IMG/VR virus record: IMGVR_UViG_3300021600_000005
Span: 26,169-90,168 of that record
Length of the DNA stretch: 64,000 nucleotides
Strand: one strand, 5' to 3'
DNA from: a virus
Positions 40,944 through 49,195 of this stretch are shown here, in pieces. Under the pieces are notes generated by a model. The model saw only the letters and a program-made list of their open reading frames with translations, searched no databases and was not told the origin of the DNA. Position 1 is the stretch's first letter, and each line of letters opens with the position of its first letter. Made by a program: the position numbers and the translations under genes.

Positions 40944-42713
40944 ATGTCTAATTTATCTAAAGAACAAGTTATTATGGAATACATACGATGTATGAGGGAC
41001 ACCCCTTATGCGTTAAAAACGTATTTACAGACTTACGACAATACGGTTTCAAAATACGTTCCATTAGAGTTATTTCCAGACCAAATATCGTTATTAACAG
41101 ATTATGAAAATTTTAACGAAAACATTGCTTTAAAATACAGACAAGCCGGAGTATCTACAGTTACCGCTGCCTGGGCCTCAAAAATAATTTCATTTGCTAA
41201 AAAAGAAAAACCTGAAAAAGTTCTTATAATTGCTAACAAACTTGATACTTCTCAAGAAATGGCAAACAAAATTAGAGCCTTTGTAGGACAGTGGCCACAA
41301 TGGGTTGGGATTGATTTTGCAAAAGAAAAAGATTCTCAAAAACATTTTAAATTAACTAACGGATGTGAAGTTAAAGCGGTTGCAACATCAAAAGATGCGT
41401 TACGTGGATTTACCCCAACAATTCTTATTTTTGACGAGGCCGCCTTTATTGAAGCGGATAATGATTTTTGGGCGGCTTGTATGGCATCACTTTCTACCGG
41501 TGGTAAAGTTATTGTGGTTTCAACACCTAATGGTTATGACGCAATTTATTATGAAATTTATGACCAAGCGTTAAGAAATATGAACGATTTTAAAATTTCT
41601 GAAATGTTTTGGTTTCGTGACCCTAGATACACTAAAGATTTATATTTGGTTAAAACAAACGATATTATTCATTATTTGTTAAATAAAGAAGAATATCCTA
41701 CAGATAATATTATTAGTTGGGAAAAGATTCCTTTTTTAAAAAGAGATTATACTGACTTAAAAATTATAATGGACAGCGGTTATAAACCATCATCTTCTTG
41801 GTTTGAAGGTATGGTTAAAAAACTTAAATACGATAAAAGAAAAGTATCACAAGAATTAGAATGCAATTTTCTTGGGTCCGGAGATAATGTATTTGATTCT
41901 ACCTTATTATTAAAAATTAGAGAAAATTATATTAGAGAACCTCAAAACAAAATGATGGGGAACGCTCTTTGGATATGGAAAGAACCTGTTATTGGTAATA
42001 AATACGTAATGGGTGTTGACGTAAGCAGAGGGGATAGTGAAGATTTTAGTTCGTTTCAAATTATTGATTTTGATACAAGAGAACAAGTTGCGGAATACGT
42101 TGGAAAACTACCTCCAGACACAATGGCCGAAGTTTGTTATAAATGGGCCAATATGTATTCTTGTTTTGTTGTAATAGATATAACTGGAGGAATGGGAGTT
42201 TCAACAGCTAGAAAAATGCAAGAACTTGGTTATAAAAATTTATATGTTGATGGTGTTGATGTTAATAATAAATGGAAATACGATTCTAAAATAGGAGAAA
42301 AAATTCCAGGAATAAATTTTAATAATAAACGAGTTCAAATTATTGCCGCATTTGAAGAATCAATGAGACATGAATTTAAAATTTATAGTTCTCGTTTATT
42401 CAATGAAATGAATACGTTTATTTATATTAGTGGTAGACCTGACCATCAAAAAGGACACCATGATGATTTAATTATGTCTATTTCAATGGCTTGTTATGTT
42501 GCCGAATCGTCATTTTCAAATTTAACAAAAGTTACTGAACACACAAAAGCCATGTTAGAGTCTTGGTCTGTTAGTAATAATGATTTTCAAACTAATTTAT
42601 TGTCCTTTAATCCGGTAATTCCAAATTTACAAGAAAAAATTAACCAAACTAACTCACAAAATGTTTCTAAAGACGATTATATGAAATATGGTTGGTTATT
42701 TGGTAAAAGGTAA
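40944..42713 (+). CDS. gp17: Terminase large subunit (gp17-like)
   Basis: A 589-residue DNA-packaging motor. ATPase: KYRQAGVSTVTAAWA at the Walker A position (non-classical, as in T4-like terminases), ILIFDEAAF as Walker B with catalytic Glu, then VVSTPNG (coupling motif). Nuclease: MGVDVSRGDSEDFSSF (first Asp), FVVIDITGGMG and GHHDDLIMSISMA (last Asp pair). The end KYGWLFGKR is duplicated at 44415, see the repeat entries. Core gene of the head module. Confidence 0.96.
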   Translation: MSNLSKEQVIMEYIRCMRDTPYALKTYLQTYDNTVSKYVPLELFPDQISLLTDYENFNENIALKYRQAGVSTVTAAWASKIISFAKKEKPEKVLIIANKLDTSQEMANKIRAFVGQWPQWVGIDFAKEKDSQKHFKLTNGCEVKAVATSKDALRGFTPTILIFDEAAFIEADNDFWAACMASLSTGGKVIVVSTPNGYDAIYYEIYDQALRNMNDFKISEMFWFRDPRYTKDLYLVKTNDIIHYLLNKEEYPTDNIISWEKIPFLKRDYTDLKIIMDSGYKPSSSWFEGMVKKLKYDKRKVSQELECNFLGSGDNVFDSTLLLKIRENYIREPQNKMMGNALWIWKEPVIGNKYVMGVDVSRGDSEDFSSFQIIDFDTREQVAEYVGKLPPDTMAEVCYKWANMYSCFVVIDITGGMGVSTARKMQELGYKNLYVDGVDVNNKWKYDSKIGEKIPGINFNNKRVQIIAAFEESMRHEFKIYSSRLFNEMNTFIYISGRPDHQKGHHDDLIMSISMACYVAESSFSNLTKVTEHTKAMLESWSVSNNDFQTNLLSFNPVIPNLQEKINQTNSQNVSKDDYMKYGWLFGKR

Positions 42714-42737
42714 TGTTATTGTTATGGGATTAACGGA
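42684..42737 (+). repeat. Direct repeat, left copy (terminase 3' end)
   Basis: About 54 bases covering the last codons of terminase, its stop and the first codons of a following small gene (MGLT...). It is about 94% identical to 44415-44469. The copy's small ORF is cut off after 15 residues (MGLTEPKLVSIFLNN). Confidence 0.88.
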
Positions 42738-42819
42738 GCCCAAACTTGTTAGTATATTTTTAAATAACTAAGTTTTTTTTATTATGGTATATTTATAATA
42801 AAACTAAAATTAGTTTGAA

Positions 42820-44415
42820 ATGAAAAATTTGATTAATGAGGAAATAATTAGGGTTAAAGAATTAATGGGAATCCTCAATGAGAATATTACTGTTAATATT
42901 CCAGAAATTATTAAATCTAAATTAAGGTCGGTTGAAACAAAATACAATGTTAAAATTACCGATACCAATGTTAACGACGAGTTAAATCAAGAAAATCAAT
43001 ACTACGAAGATAATGGTGGTGAGGACACAAAGGCAAGAGAACAAATAGATAAGTTAGTTAGTAAACTTAAACAAACTTTCCCAAAGATTAATAAAGGAGT
43101 TGTTTCTGCATATAGAAGTTATGATAAACAAGTTGATACTTTTGGTAGTAACATCGCAAGAGATGGTGGAGTTAGTAAAAGACAAAAATATTCAGCGTTA
43201 CCAGGATTTTCACAACATCATACAGGTAAAACTTTTGATATTGTAAGCGTTGAACCTAGTTGGTGGAATAAAAACTCTGATGTTAAAAAATGGGTTGTTA
43301 ATAACTGTGGTGACTTTGGTTTTAAAATATCATATCCGATTGATGGGGTTTTACGTAAAGCTGAACCTTGGCATTTATATTATGTAGGGGGAGAATCAAG
43401 TGGTTCAATTATTACCAAACAAACTATATTAAATACAAAGGTTGATGATTATTATTCAAGTGATAAAGTTGACCCAAAATTAGAAAAAGAAACAGTTAAA
43501 CAATTTAAGAAAGTTGGTTGTAATTCAACCAAAGAGTATAGTGAATCTCCCACATTTGATGAGATAATGAAAAATGATTCAAAAGTTATTAGAATTGGAC
43601 ATAAAGGAAAACCTGTAACCGAACTACAAACAATACTTAATGGTTTGGGTTATGATTTAGGTAAGTGTGGTATTGATGGTTTATTTGGTCCAAAGACTAA
43701 AAAAGCTCTAGAACAATTCCAATCAGATAAAGAATTAAACGTATCATCATCAGTTAATAAAGAAACGTTAGATAAGTTAAAGAATCCTGGTGAAAAAATA
43801 AAATCTATAATACCAAAGGAAAATAATAATAGTGAGGTTTCTGCCGATGTAACAAATGACAACGAGTATTCAATTATTAAATCGGACTACAAGGGTAAAA
43901 ATGTCCACGTATTATTTGGTGGGGCTAGTACTTCATCATATAATAAAGGCGGAGCGAACCCTCAAGCAATTCAAAAGTATGTTAAATTTTTAAAACCATA
44001 TAGTAATAACGCAATAATTGTTATTACCCATCATATGAATACCCTTGACAATGTTCGTAAGTATGTTAAAGAAAAGTTTGATGGGGCGGATGTAACATCT
44101 ATTGCAGGGTTCTCACAAGGAGGTAGAGAAACTTGGGAACATGCTGATGATTCATCATTAAAGTTGGTAGGTTTAATTGACCCATCAACATATAAAACAG
44201 ATGTAACATTTGGGGCAAACACTTATTTAGTTTGTGACCCAAACAACTGGGGGTCTAACGGATTCTACGGAGCTGTTAAAAATAGATTAATGTGGTATTG
44301 TAAAAATAAAGACGAATCAAAGTATGTTGGACATGTTGAATGTACAAAAGGTATACAACATATGAATTTTGCTATCTTGGAATACTTTTACCAAAAGTAC
44401 GGGTCTAAAATATAA
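42820..44415 (+). CDS. Cell-wall effector: VanY-like peptidase, PG-binding, alpha/beta-hydrolase
   Basis: A 531-residue protein. Leader MKNLINEEIIRVKELMGILN-E/N (residue 21). About 75-195: M15B/VanY D,D-carboxypeptidase-like (SAYRSYDKQ, SQHHTGKTFDI, EPWHLYYVG). About 255-310: PG_binding_1 (GIDGLFGPKTKKALEQF). About 350-531: alpha/beta-hydrolase with nucleophile elbow IAGFSQGGRE, candidate Asp in LIDPS and His in QHMNF. ATATTTATA (42789-42797) is 22 bases upstream. The gene lies between direct repeats and looks inserted between terminase and its old neighbour. Probably delivered in the head. Confidence 0.85.
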   Translation: MKNLINEEIIRVKELMGILNENITVNIPEIIKSKLRSVETKYNVKITDTNVNDELNQENQYYEDNGGEDTKAREQIDKLVSKLKQTFPKINKGVVSAYRSYDKQVDTFGSNIARDGGVSKRQKYSALPGFSQHHTGKTFDIVSVEPSWWNKNSDVKKWVVNNCGDFGFKISYPIDGVLRKAEPWHLYYVGGESSGSIITKQTILNTKVDDYYSSDKVDPKLEKETVKQFKKVGCNSTKEYSESPTFDEIMKNDSKVIRIGHKGKPVTELQTILNGLGYDLGKCGIDGLFGPKTKKALEQFQSDKELNVSSSVNKETLDKLKNPGEKIKSIIPKENNNSEVSADVTNDNEYSIIKSDYKGKNVHVLFGGASTSSYNKGGANPQAIQKYVKFLKPYSNNAIIVITHHMNTLDNVRKYVKEKFDGADVTSIAGFSQGGRETWEHADDSSLKLVGLIDPSTYKTDVTFGANTYLVCDPNNWGSNGFYGAVKNRLMWYCKNKDESKYVGHVECTKGIQHMNFAILEYFYQKYGSKI

Positions 44416-44469
44416 AATATGGTTGGTTATTTAGTAAAAGGTAATATTTATTGTTATGGGATTAACGGC
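44415..44469 (+). repeat. Direct repeat, right copy
   Basis: A 55-base near copy of 42684-42737. In translation it begins KYGWLFSKR and stop, a remnant of the terminase C-terminus, followed by the intact start of the 44456 gene. Confidence 0.88.
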
Positions 44470-44602
44470 AAGAAAAAAATCTGGTAAAAAAATAGGGGGT
44501 AGTAAATTAATTGTTCCAGGACAAAACGTACAAACGTTTAATGTTAGTGGCAATGTAAATGGACAAGGAACAGGTCAAAATAATGTAAGCCCAAAAAAAT
44601 AA
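44456..44602 (+). CDS. Small Gly/Lys/Asn-rich protein, 48 residues
   Basis: Frame MGLTARKKSGKKIGGSKLIV then a Gly/Asn-rich end (NVNGQGTGQNNVSPKK). Basic start, low-complexity end. Its first codons occur also behind terminase at 42726, showing that it was once the direct neighbour of that gene. It precedes the portal gene by 58 bases. Possibly a small head or DNA-associated protein. Confidence 0.65.
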   Translation: MGLTARKKSGKKIGGSKLIVPGQNVQTFNVSGNVNGQGTGQNNVSPKK

Positions 44603-44660
44603 AAATAACTGAATAAGTTAAACTATTTAATTAATAATATTAAAGGTTAAATTTTAAGGG

Positions 44661-46496
44661 ATGGAAAATAACAATAAAAATAAAATGACAGTTTGGCAAA
44701 GGTTACAAAACGCTTTTGGACCAAACGCTTTACTAAATCAAGACTACCCGACTTATAAATTTGATAAAAAAGAACTTCTTAAAACTAACTCAAAAGAAGA
44801 ATACGAAAAAGAAAAATTACAAGCCCAACAAACTTTCTATTTGTCTAATCAATGGACTAAAATTGAAAGTAATCTTTATACTCAGGCCGTTTATTATGAG
44901 CCAACCCGTTTAGCATCATTTTATGATTACGAATCTATGGAATACACACCCGAAATTTCTGCGGCGTTAGACATTTATGGTGAAGAATCAACAACTGTTG
45001 ACCAAAATGGATATATGTTACAAATCTATTCTGAATCAAAACGTATTAAATCAATATTAACAGATTTATTTAATAATTCATTAGATATTAACACAAATTT
45101 ACCAATGTGGACAAGAAACACCTGCAAGTATGGTGATAATTTTGTTTATTTAAAATTAGATTCTACTAAAGGGATTGTCGGATGTATGCAACTTCCAAAT
45201 ATTGAAATTGAACGTTTAGAAAGAGGGTTAGCAGTTAAAGCACATAATGTTGAAGAACTTCCTGAAAATAAAGGATTGAGATTTAAATGGAAAACTAAAG
45301 ACATGGAGTTTAATTCTTGGGAAATTGCTCACTTTAGATTATTAGGCGACGATAGAAAATTACCGTACGGTACTTCAATGTTAGAAAAAGCCAGACGTAT
45401 TTGGAAACAATTATTACTTTCGGAAGATGCTATGTTAATATATAGAACATCAAGAGCGCCTGAAAGAAGGGTATTTAAAGTGTTTGTTGGTAATATGGAT
45501 GATAAAGACGTTGAAGGATATGTTCAACGTGTGGCAAATAAGTTTAAACGAGACCAAGTTGTTGATTCAAAAACCGGAAACGTTGACATGAGATTTAATC
45601 AAATGGCAGTTGACCAAGATTATTTTATACCAGTTAGAGACCCCGCACAAGCATCTCCAATAGAAACTTTACCAGGAGCAACTAATCTATCTGAAATTGC
45701 CGATATTGAGTACATTCAAAAGAAATTAGTTACCGCTCTTAGAGTTCCTAAAGCGTTTTTAGGTTTTGAAGAACCAGTTGGTGGAGGTAAAGATTTAGCG
45801 TTAATGGATATTAGATTTGCAAGAACTATTAATAGAATACAAAAATGTATGATTGCGGAAATGAATAAAATTGCAATTATTCATTTATTTTTATTAGGAT
45901 TTGAAGATGAATTATCAAATTTTACAATAGGTCTTACTAACCCTTCAACACAAGCTGACTTATTAAAGATTGACGCAATGAAAGAAAAAATGTTGCTTTA
46001 CAAGGACGCTGTAGCCGCTTCCCAGGAAGGAATCGCTCCTGTATCAGCAACTTGGGCTAAAAAACACATTCTTAATTTTTCAGATGAAGAAATTAAATTA
46101 GATTTACAACAACAAAGGATTGAAAGAGCCGTTGGAGCTGAATTAATTAATACCGCAACAATCATTACCCATACCGGTGTTTTTGATAATATTGACAAAT
46201 TATATGGTAATAAAAAACCAGGCAGTCCAGAAGCCGCAACATCAACACCACCTCCAGGACCTGAAGGTGGAGCTCCTGAAGGAGGAGGAGCGCCTGAAGG
46301 AGAAATGCCACCACCACCTGGACCACCTCCTGGAGGACCGGCAGGAGTAACACCTGAATCATTCCAAAAAGATAATTTAAAAATTTTACTTGAAAGTGAA
46401 AACTTAACTGATGACGATTCATTTATTGATTTGTCAAGAGGTAAAAATCAACTTGGAGAAATGTCAAATGAATTGAACAGAATCTTAGGTGACTAA
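44661..46496 (+). CDS. gp20: Portal vertex protein (gp20-like)
   Basis: A 611-residue protein. Typical T4-portal segments: EYTPEISAALDIYGEESTTV, LPMWTRNTCKYGDNFVYLKL, YRTSRAPERRVFKVFVGNM, IADIEYIQKKLVTALRVPKA and FLGFEEPVGGGKDLALMDIR. The C-terminal part has a Pro/Gly-rich stretch (PPPGPEGGAPEGGGAPEGEM) not usual in T4 gp20. It forms the dodecameric DNA-entry ring and nucleates head assembly. Located between terminase and the protease/scaffold/capsid set, as in T4. Confidence 0.95.
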   Translation: MENNNKNKMTVWQRLQNAFGPNALLNQDYPTYKFDKKELLKTNSKEEYEKEKLQAQQTFYLSNQWTKIESNLYTQAVYYEPTRLASFYDYESMEYTPEISAALDIYGEESTTVDQNGYMLQIYSESKRIKSILTDLFNNSLDINTNLPMWTRNTCKYGDNFVYLKLDSTKGIVGCMQLPNIEIERLERGLAVKAHNVEELPENKGLRFKWKTKDMEFNSWEIAHFRLLGDDRKLPYGTSMLEKARRIWKQLLLSEDAMLIYRTSRAPERRVFKVFVGNMDDKDVEGYVQRVANKFKRDQVVDSKTGNVDMRFNQMAVDQDYFIPVRDPAQASPIETLPGATNLSEIADIEYIQKKLVTALRVPKAFLGFEEPVGGGKDLALMDIRFARTINRIQKCMIAEMNKIAIIHLFLLGFEDELSNFTIGLTNPSTQADLLKIDAMKEKMLLYKDAVAASQEGIAPVSATWAKKHILNFSDEEIKLDLQQQRIERAVGAELINTATIITHTGVFDNIDKLYGNKKPGSPEAATSTPPPGPEGGAPEGGGAPEGEMPPPPGPPPGGPAGVTPESFQKDNLKILLESENLTDDDSFIDLSRGKNQLGEMSNELNRILGD

Positions 46497-46517
46497 TATT
46501 TATTAAATAAAAAAAAG

Positions 46518-47234
46518 ATGAAAATAGGAATTTTAAAATCAAACGTAGATAAGTTTTTAACTGAATCATATTCAAAAGGAACTTTTAAAAACGAAGTTAT
46601 TAATTTTAATAAATTAGTATTAACTAAAAAAAATGTTGCAAAATTATTTTATATTTATGATGATTTAAAAACCAATAAAGGTCTTAATGAGTCTATTGCA
46701 ACTGAATATTTAAACGAAACAATTTTTTCATTTGAAAGTACTTTAAAAAAAGTAAAACAAAGTGATTTAGAAAAAATTAAAAAATGGGTAGGAAAAACAA
46801 ATTCAATTAATTCTTATTCTGAAGTCGATTATTTATTATATCCAACACTTTCAAAGTTAGAAGAAAAAATAGAATCAAAAAAAATAATTATTGAAACTCT
46901 TAAACAATCCCCAGTGGTTGAAAATAAAGAACTTATAAATTTACCAATGCAAACAATGGTAAATGTGGCAAATAGAACTATTTCAAATTATATTGATAAT
47001 TTAAACGAATCTGAAAAAGATGAATTATTTAAATTTTTATCAATGGATAATTCCGAGTTAAATAATAAATTTAACGATTTAAAAGAAAACATTAAAACAA
47101 AGTTATCAGTTTTAAATGAATCTTCTGACGAAGAAACAAATAAGAAAATTAACGAAACTTTGCAAATGGTTGAATCAGAAAAATGTGAGTTAATTAATTT
47201 TTTTAAACTTAAAAATCTTAACGATAGTCTTTAA
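46518..47234 (+). CDS. Head-module protein with leader, after portal
   Basis: A 238-residue helical, Lys/Glu/Asn-rich protein. Leader MKIGILKSNVDKFLTE/S (residue 16). Repeated ESxE/NESEK helices, no catalytic motif. ATATTTAT (46496-46503) is 14 bases upstream. In T4 this interval holds small prohead core proteins (67, 68); a core or internal role is likely but sequence similarity is not visible. Confidence 0.7.
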   Translation: MKIGILKSNVDKFLTESYSKGTFKNEVINFNKLVLTKKNVAKLFYIYDDLKTNKGLNESIATEYLNETIFSFESTLKKVKQSDLEKIKKWVGKTNSINSYSEVDYLLYPTLSKLEEKIESKKIIIETLKQSPVVENKELINLPMQTMVNVANRTISNYIDNLNESEKDELFKFLSMDNSELNNKFNDLKENIKTKLSVLNESSDEETNKKINETLQMVESEKCELINFFKLKNLNDSL

Positions 47235-47425
47235 ATTTCGTTACTAGTTTTTAATTTCTGAATATATTTCGCCTTTAAAATTTGTTTTCTTTTAATTACC
47301 GACTTTTTTTCAAATTTTTTCCTGGAAATTAATTCATTATTTTGTTTAATTTTTATAAGTTTACTCTTATAAAGTCTTAAAGCTTTTTCAATTGAAATGT
47401 TTTTATCTAATTTAATGATTATCAT
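47231..47425 (-). CDS. rpsU: Ribosomal protein bS21 homolog
   Basis: A 64-residue basic protein (MIIIKLDKNISIEKALRLYK; SRKKFEKKSVIKRKQILKAK). The spacing of ALRxYK, ELxxRKxFEKxSVxRK and AxY matches bacterial bS21 along its length. In Bacteroidota, bS21 is tied to occlusion of the 16S rRNA anti-Shine-Dalgarno tail, so a phage copy could retune initiation on host ribosomes. It is on the opposite strand to the head genes, with TATATTTG upstream (near 47470), and so is probably early. Confidence 0.88.
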   Translation of the reverse strand: MIIIKLDKNISIEKALRLYKSKLIKIKQNNELISRKKFEKKSVIKRKQILKAKYIQKLKTSNEI

Positions 47426-47518
47426 ATATTACATATAGTCTATTTTATTAATTTTTTTGACTATGAGTACAAATATACTTACTTTTTTGTTAATAAACGA
47501 AAAAAAATATGGATACTA

Positions 47519-47992
47519 ATGAAAAAAGGCAAAACAGCCAAAATTATCGGTTTTAAAACCGCTAAAGTTACCTATGGAACAGTCGATTCCGTAAATTTTA
47601 AATCTATTTACTTAAATATTCAAACTTGGGTTGAACCAAAAAAAGAAGTCGAAAATTGGGAACGAGTCGTCTTAAATTTAAGTAGAGATATTAAACACAC
47701 ATTATTTAATAAATTAGATAAACAAATTTTTGAAGAAAACATTATTGTTGACTTAGACTTAAGGCCTAGTGGTATTAGTATGAACAAAAAATCCTTTTCA
47801 AATTTAGAAATTAATTTTTATTTTAGACCAGGAGTGCGTTGCACAGACAATCATTTGGAATTTAAATCAAAAAAATTAAAAGAAACTTTAAAAAAAATAG
47901 CTAAACAAATTTTTAATGATAATTTTTCTAAAAACGAATATTTTAAACTTCATTTAACCAAATCTACTAAAGAAAAAAATATTATAGTTTAA
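47519..47992 (+). CDS. Hypothetical protein
   Basis: A 157-residue basic protein (MKKGKTAKIIGFKTAKVTYG start). Beta-rich with FRPGVRCTDNHLEFKSKKL. An ATG at 47509 in another frame gives only a very short ORF. No leader site or catalytic motif. Lies between bS21 and the prohead protease; may be early (divergent from bS21) or belong to the head module. Confidence 0.68.
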   Translation: MKKGKTAKIIGFKTAKVTYGTVDSVNFKSIYLNIQTWVEPKKEVENWERVVLNLSRDIKHTLFNKLDKQIFEENIIVDLDLRPSGISMNKKSFSNLEINFYFRPGVRCTDNHLEFKSKKLKETLKKIAKQIFNDNFSKNEYFKLHLTKSTKEKNIIV

Positions 47993-48059
47993 ATCAACAT
48001 TTGTTAATATTTATTTGTTAACCGAAATGGTTATAAATGTCAATTTATAAAATTAATTA

Positions 48060-48791
48060 ATGGATTATCAAATAAATAATAACAATATTTTTGGAAAAAA
48101 AACTATTCTAATTGAAGAAGATGCGGGATATATTTCTCCAAAACATGAATTCAATCAAAAAGTTATTAATGAATCAAAAAACCTTATGGACTACTCAAAA
48201 CCATTTGAATTTTATGCGGTTCTTCAAAAATATAATGTTCCCAATAGAAATGGTAGAATATACCCCGAAAAAATCTTAAAAAGAGAATCTGAGAACTATA
48301 AAAAAGCAATCAATAAAGGTACATCACTTTCTGAATTAAATCACCCTGAGTCATCTTTAATCGATTTAGATAGAGTTTCTCACATTATCAATGAAATTTG
48401 GTGGGAAGGAAACGTTTTAATGGGAAAACTTAAGTTACTTACAAGTCCAGGTTTTCATGAAAGAGGGGTTTGCTCAACAAAAGGAGATTTAGCCGCAAAT
48501 TATCTTAGACAAGGTGTTACTTTAGGAATTTCTTCAAGAGGAGTTGGTTCATTAAAAAAAGTTGGCGAACAAAATGAAGTTCAAGACGATTTTGAATTAA
48601 TATGTTTTGATTTAGTATCTTCACCATCAACACCTGGAGCTTATCTTTTTAATAATCCTGATGATAGAATGAAATATGATGAAAATCTTGAAGAAGAGAA
48701 AAAAATAAGTATAGAAACGTCAAATAATGGAAATGGAACCAAATCACTTGACTTAATGAAAAAATTAAACGATTATTTGGGAAATCGTTAA
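48060..48791 (+). CDS. gp21: Prohead core protease (gp21-like)
   Basis: A 243-residue serine protease of the T4 gp21 type. YAVLQKYNVPNRNGRIYP, SELNHPESSLIDL (catalytic His), GVTLGISSRGVGS (catalytic Ser) and FDLVSSPSTPGAY are family landmarks. In T4 it cleaves scaffold, capsid protein and internal proteins after (L/I)xE during maturation. The many (L/I)xE leaders in this window would be its substrates. ATATTTAT lies at 48006-48013. Followed at 13 bases by the DUF4494-like gene. Confidence 0.92.
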   Translation: MDYQINNNNIFGKKTILIEEDAGYISPKHEFNQKVINESKNLMDYSKPFEFYAVLQKYNVPNRNGRIYPEKILKRESENYKKAINKGTSLSELNHPESSLIDLDRVSHIINEIWWEGNVLMGKLKLLTSPGFHERGVCSTKGDLAANYLRQGVTLGISSRGVGSLKKVGEQNEVQDDFELICFDLVSSPSTPGAYLFNNPDDRMKYDENLEEEKKISIETSNNGNGTKSLDLMKKLNDYLGNR

Positions 48792-48804
48792 AAAATAAAT
48801 AATC

Positions 48805-49014
48805 ATGGATGAAAAGTATTTTATTGCAAAAATTACCGTTGATATGGTAGATTCTGAATCAGGAAAAATTAAAAAACAAAGAGAAGAAAAATTAGTTAAA
48901 GGGTATTCACCAACAGACGTGGAAGCCAAAGTAACTAAAGTTTTTGAATCGTATTCTCAAGATTGGAGAATTACCGCAATTGTTGAAAGCAAAATTAATG
49001 AAGTTATTGATTAA
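48805..49014 (+). CDS. DUF4494-like small protein
   Basis: A 69-residue protein. YFIAKITVDMVDSESGKIKK, EKLVKGYSPTDVEAKVTKVF and DWRITAIVESKINEV follow the pattern of DUF4494, a small family common in Bacteroidota genomes and phages. Role unknown. Position between protease and scaffold suggests a head function or simple co-transcription. Terminator follows. Confidence 0.7.
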   Translation: MDEKYFIAKITVDMVDSESGKIKKQREEKLVKGYSPTDVEAKVTKVFESYSQDWRITAIVESKINEVID

Positions 49015-49037
49015 TCTTTAAAATCAAAATCAATTTA

Positions 49038-49064
49038 AAAGGAGGGAATTACCCTCCTTTTTTT
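49038..49064 (+). terminator. Intrinsic terminator after the protease transcript
   Basis: Nine-base perfect stem AAAGGAGGG/CCCTCCTTT, loop AATTA, then T run. It separates the protease unit from the scaffold-capsid unit, which has its own ATATTTAT element at 49168-49175. Confidence 0.85.
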
Positions 49065-49195
49065 GTTTATATACATTTTTAAATTTTATTTATATAACAA
49101 TAATTAAAAGTTTAAATCTAAAAATTCTTTATTATTTTTTATTTTTTGAATTTTTTTGCATTTGTACATATTTATTAAGAAAATCTAAAAGAAAA

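Noticed and set aside
44661-46496. Pro/Gly-rich stretch of the portal gene as a collagen-like fibre gene
   Set aside because: It is a continuous part of the portal reading frame, a C-terminal linker only.
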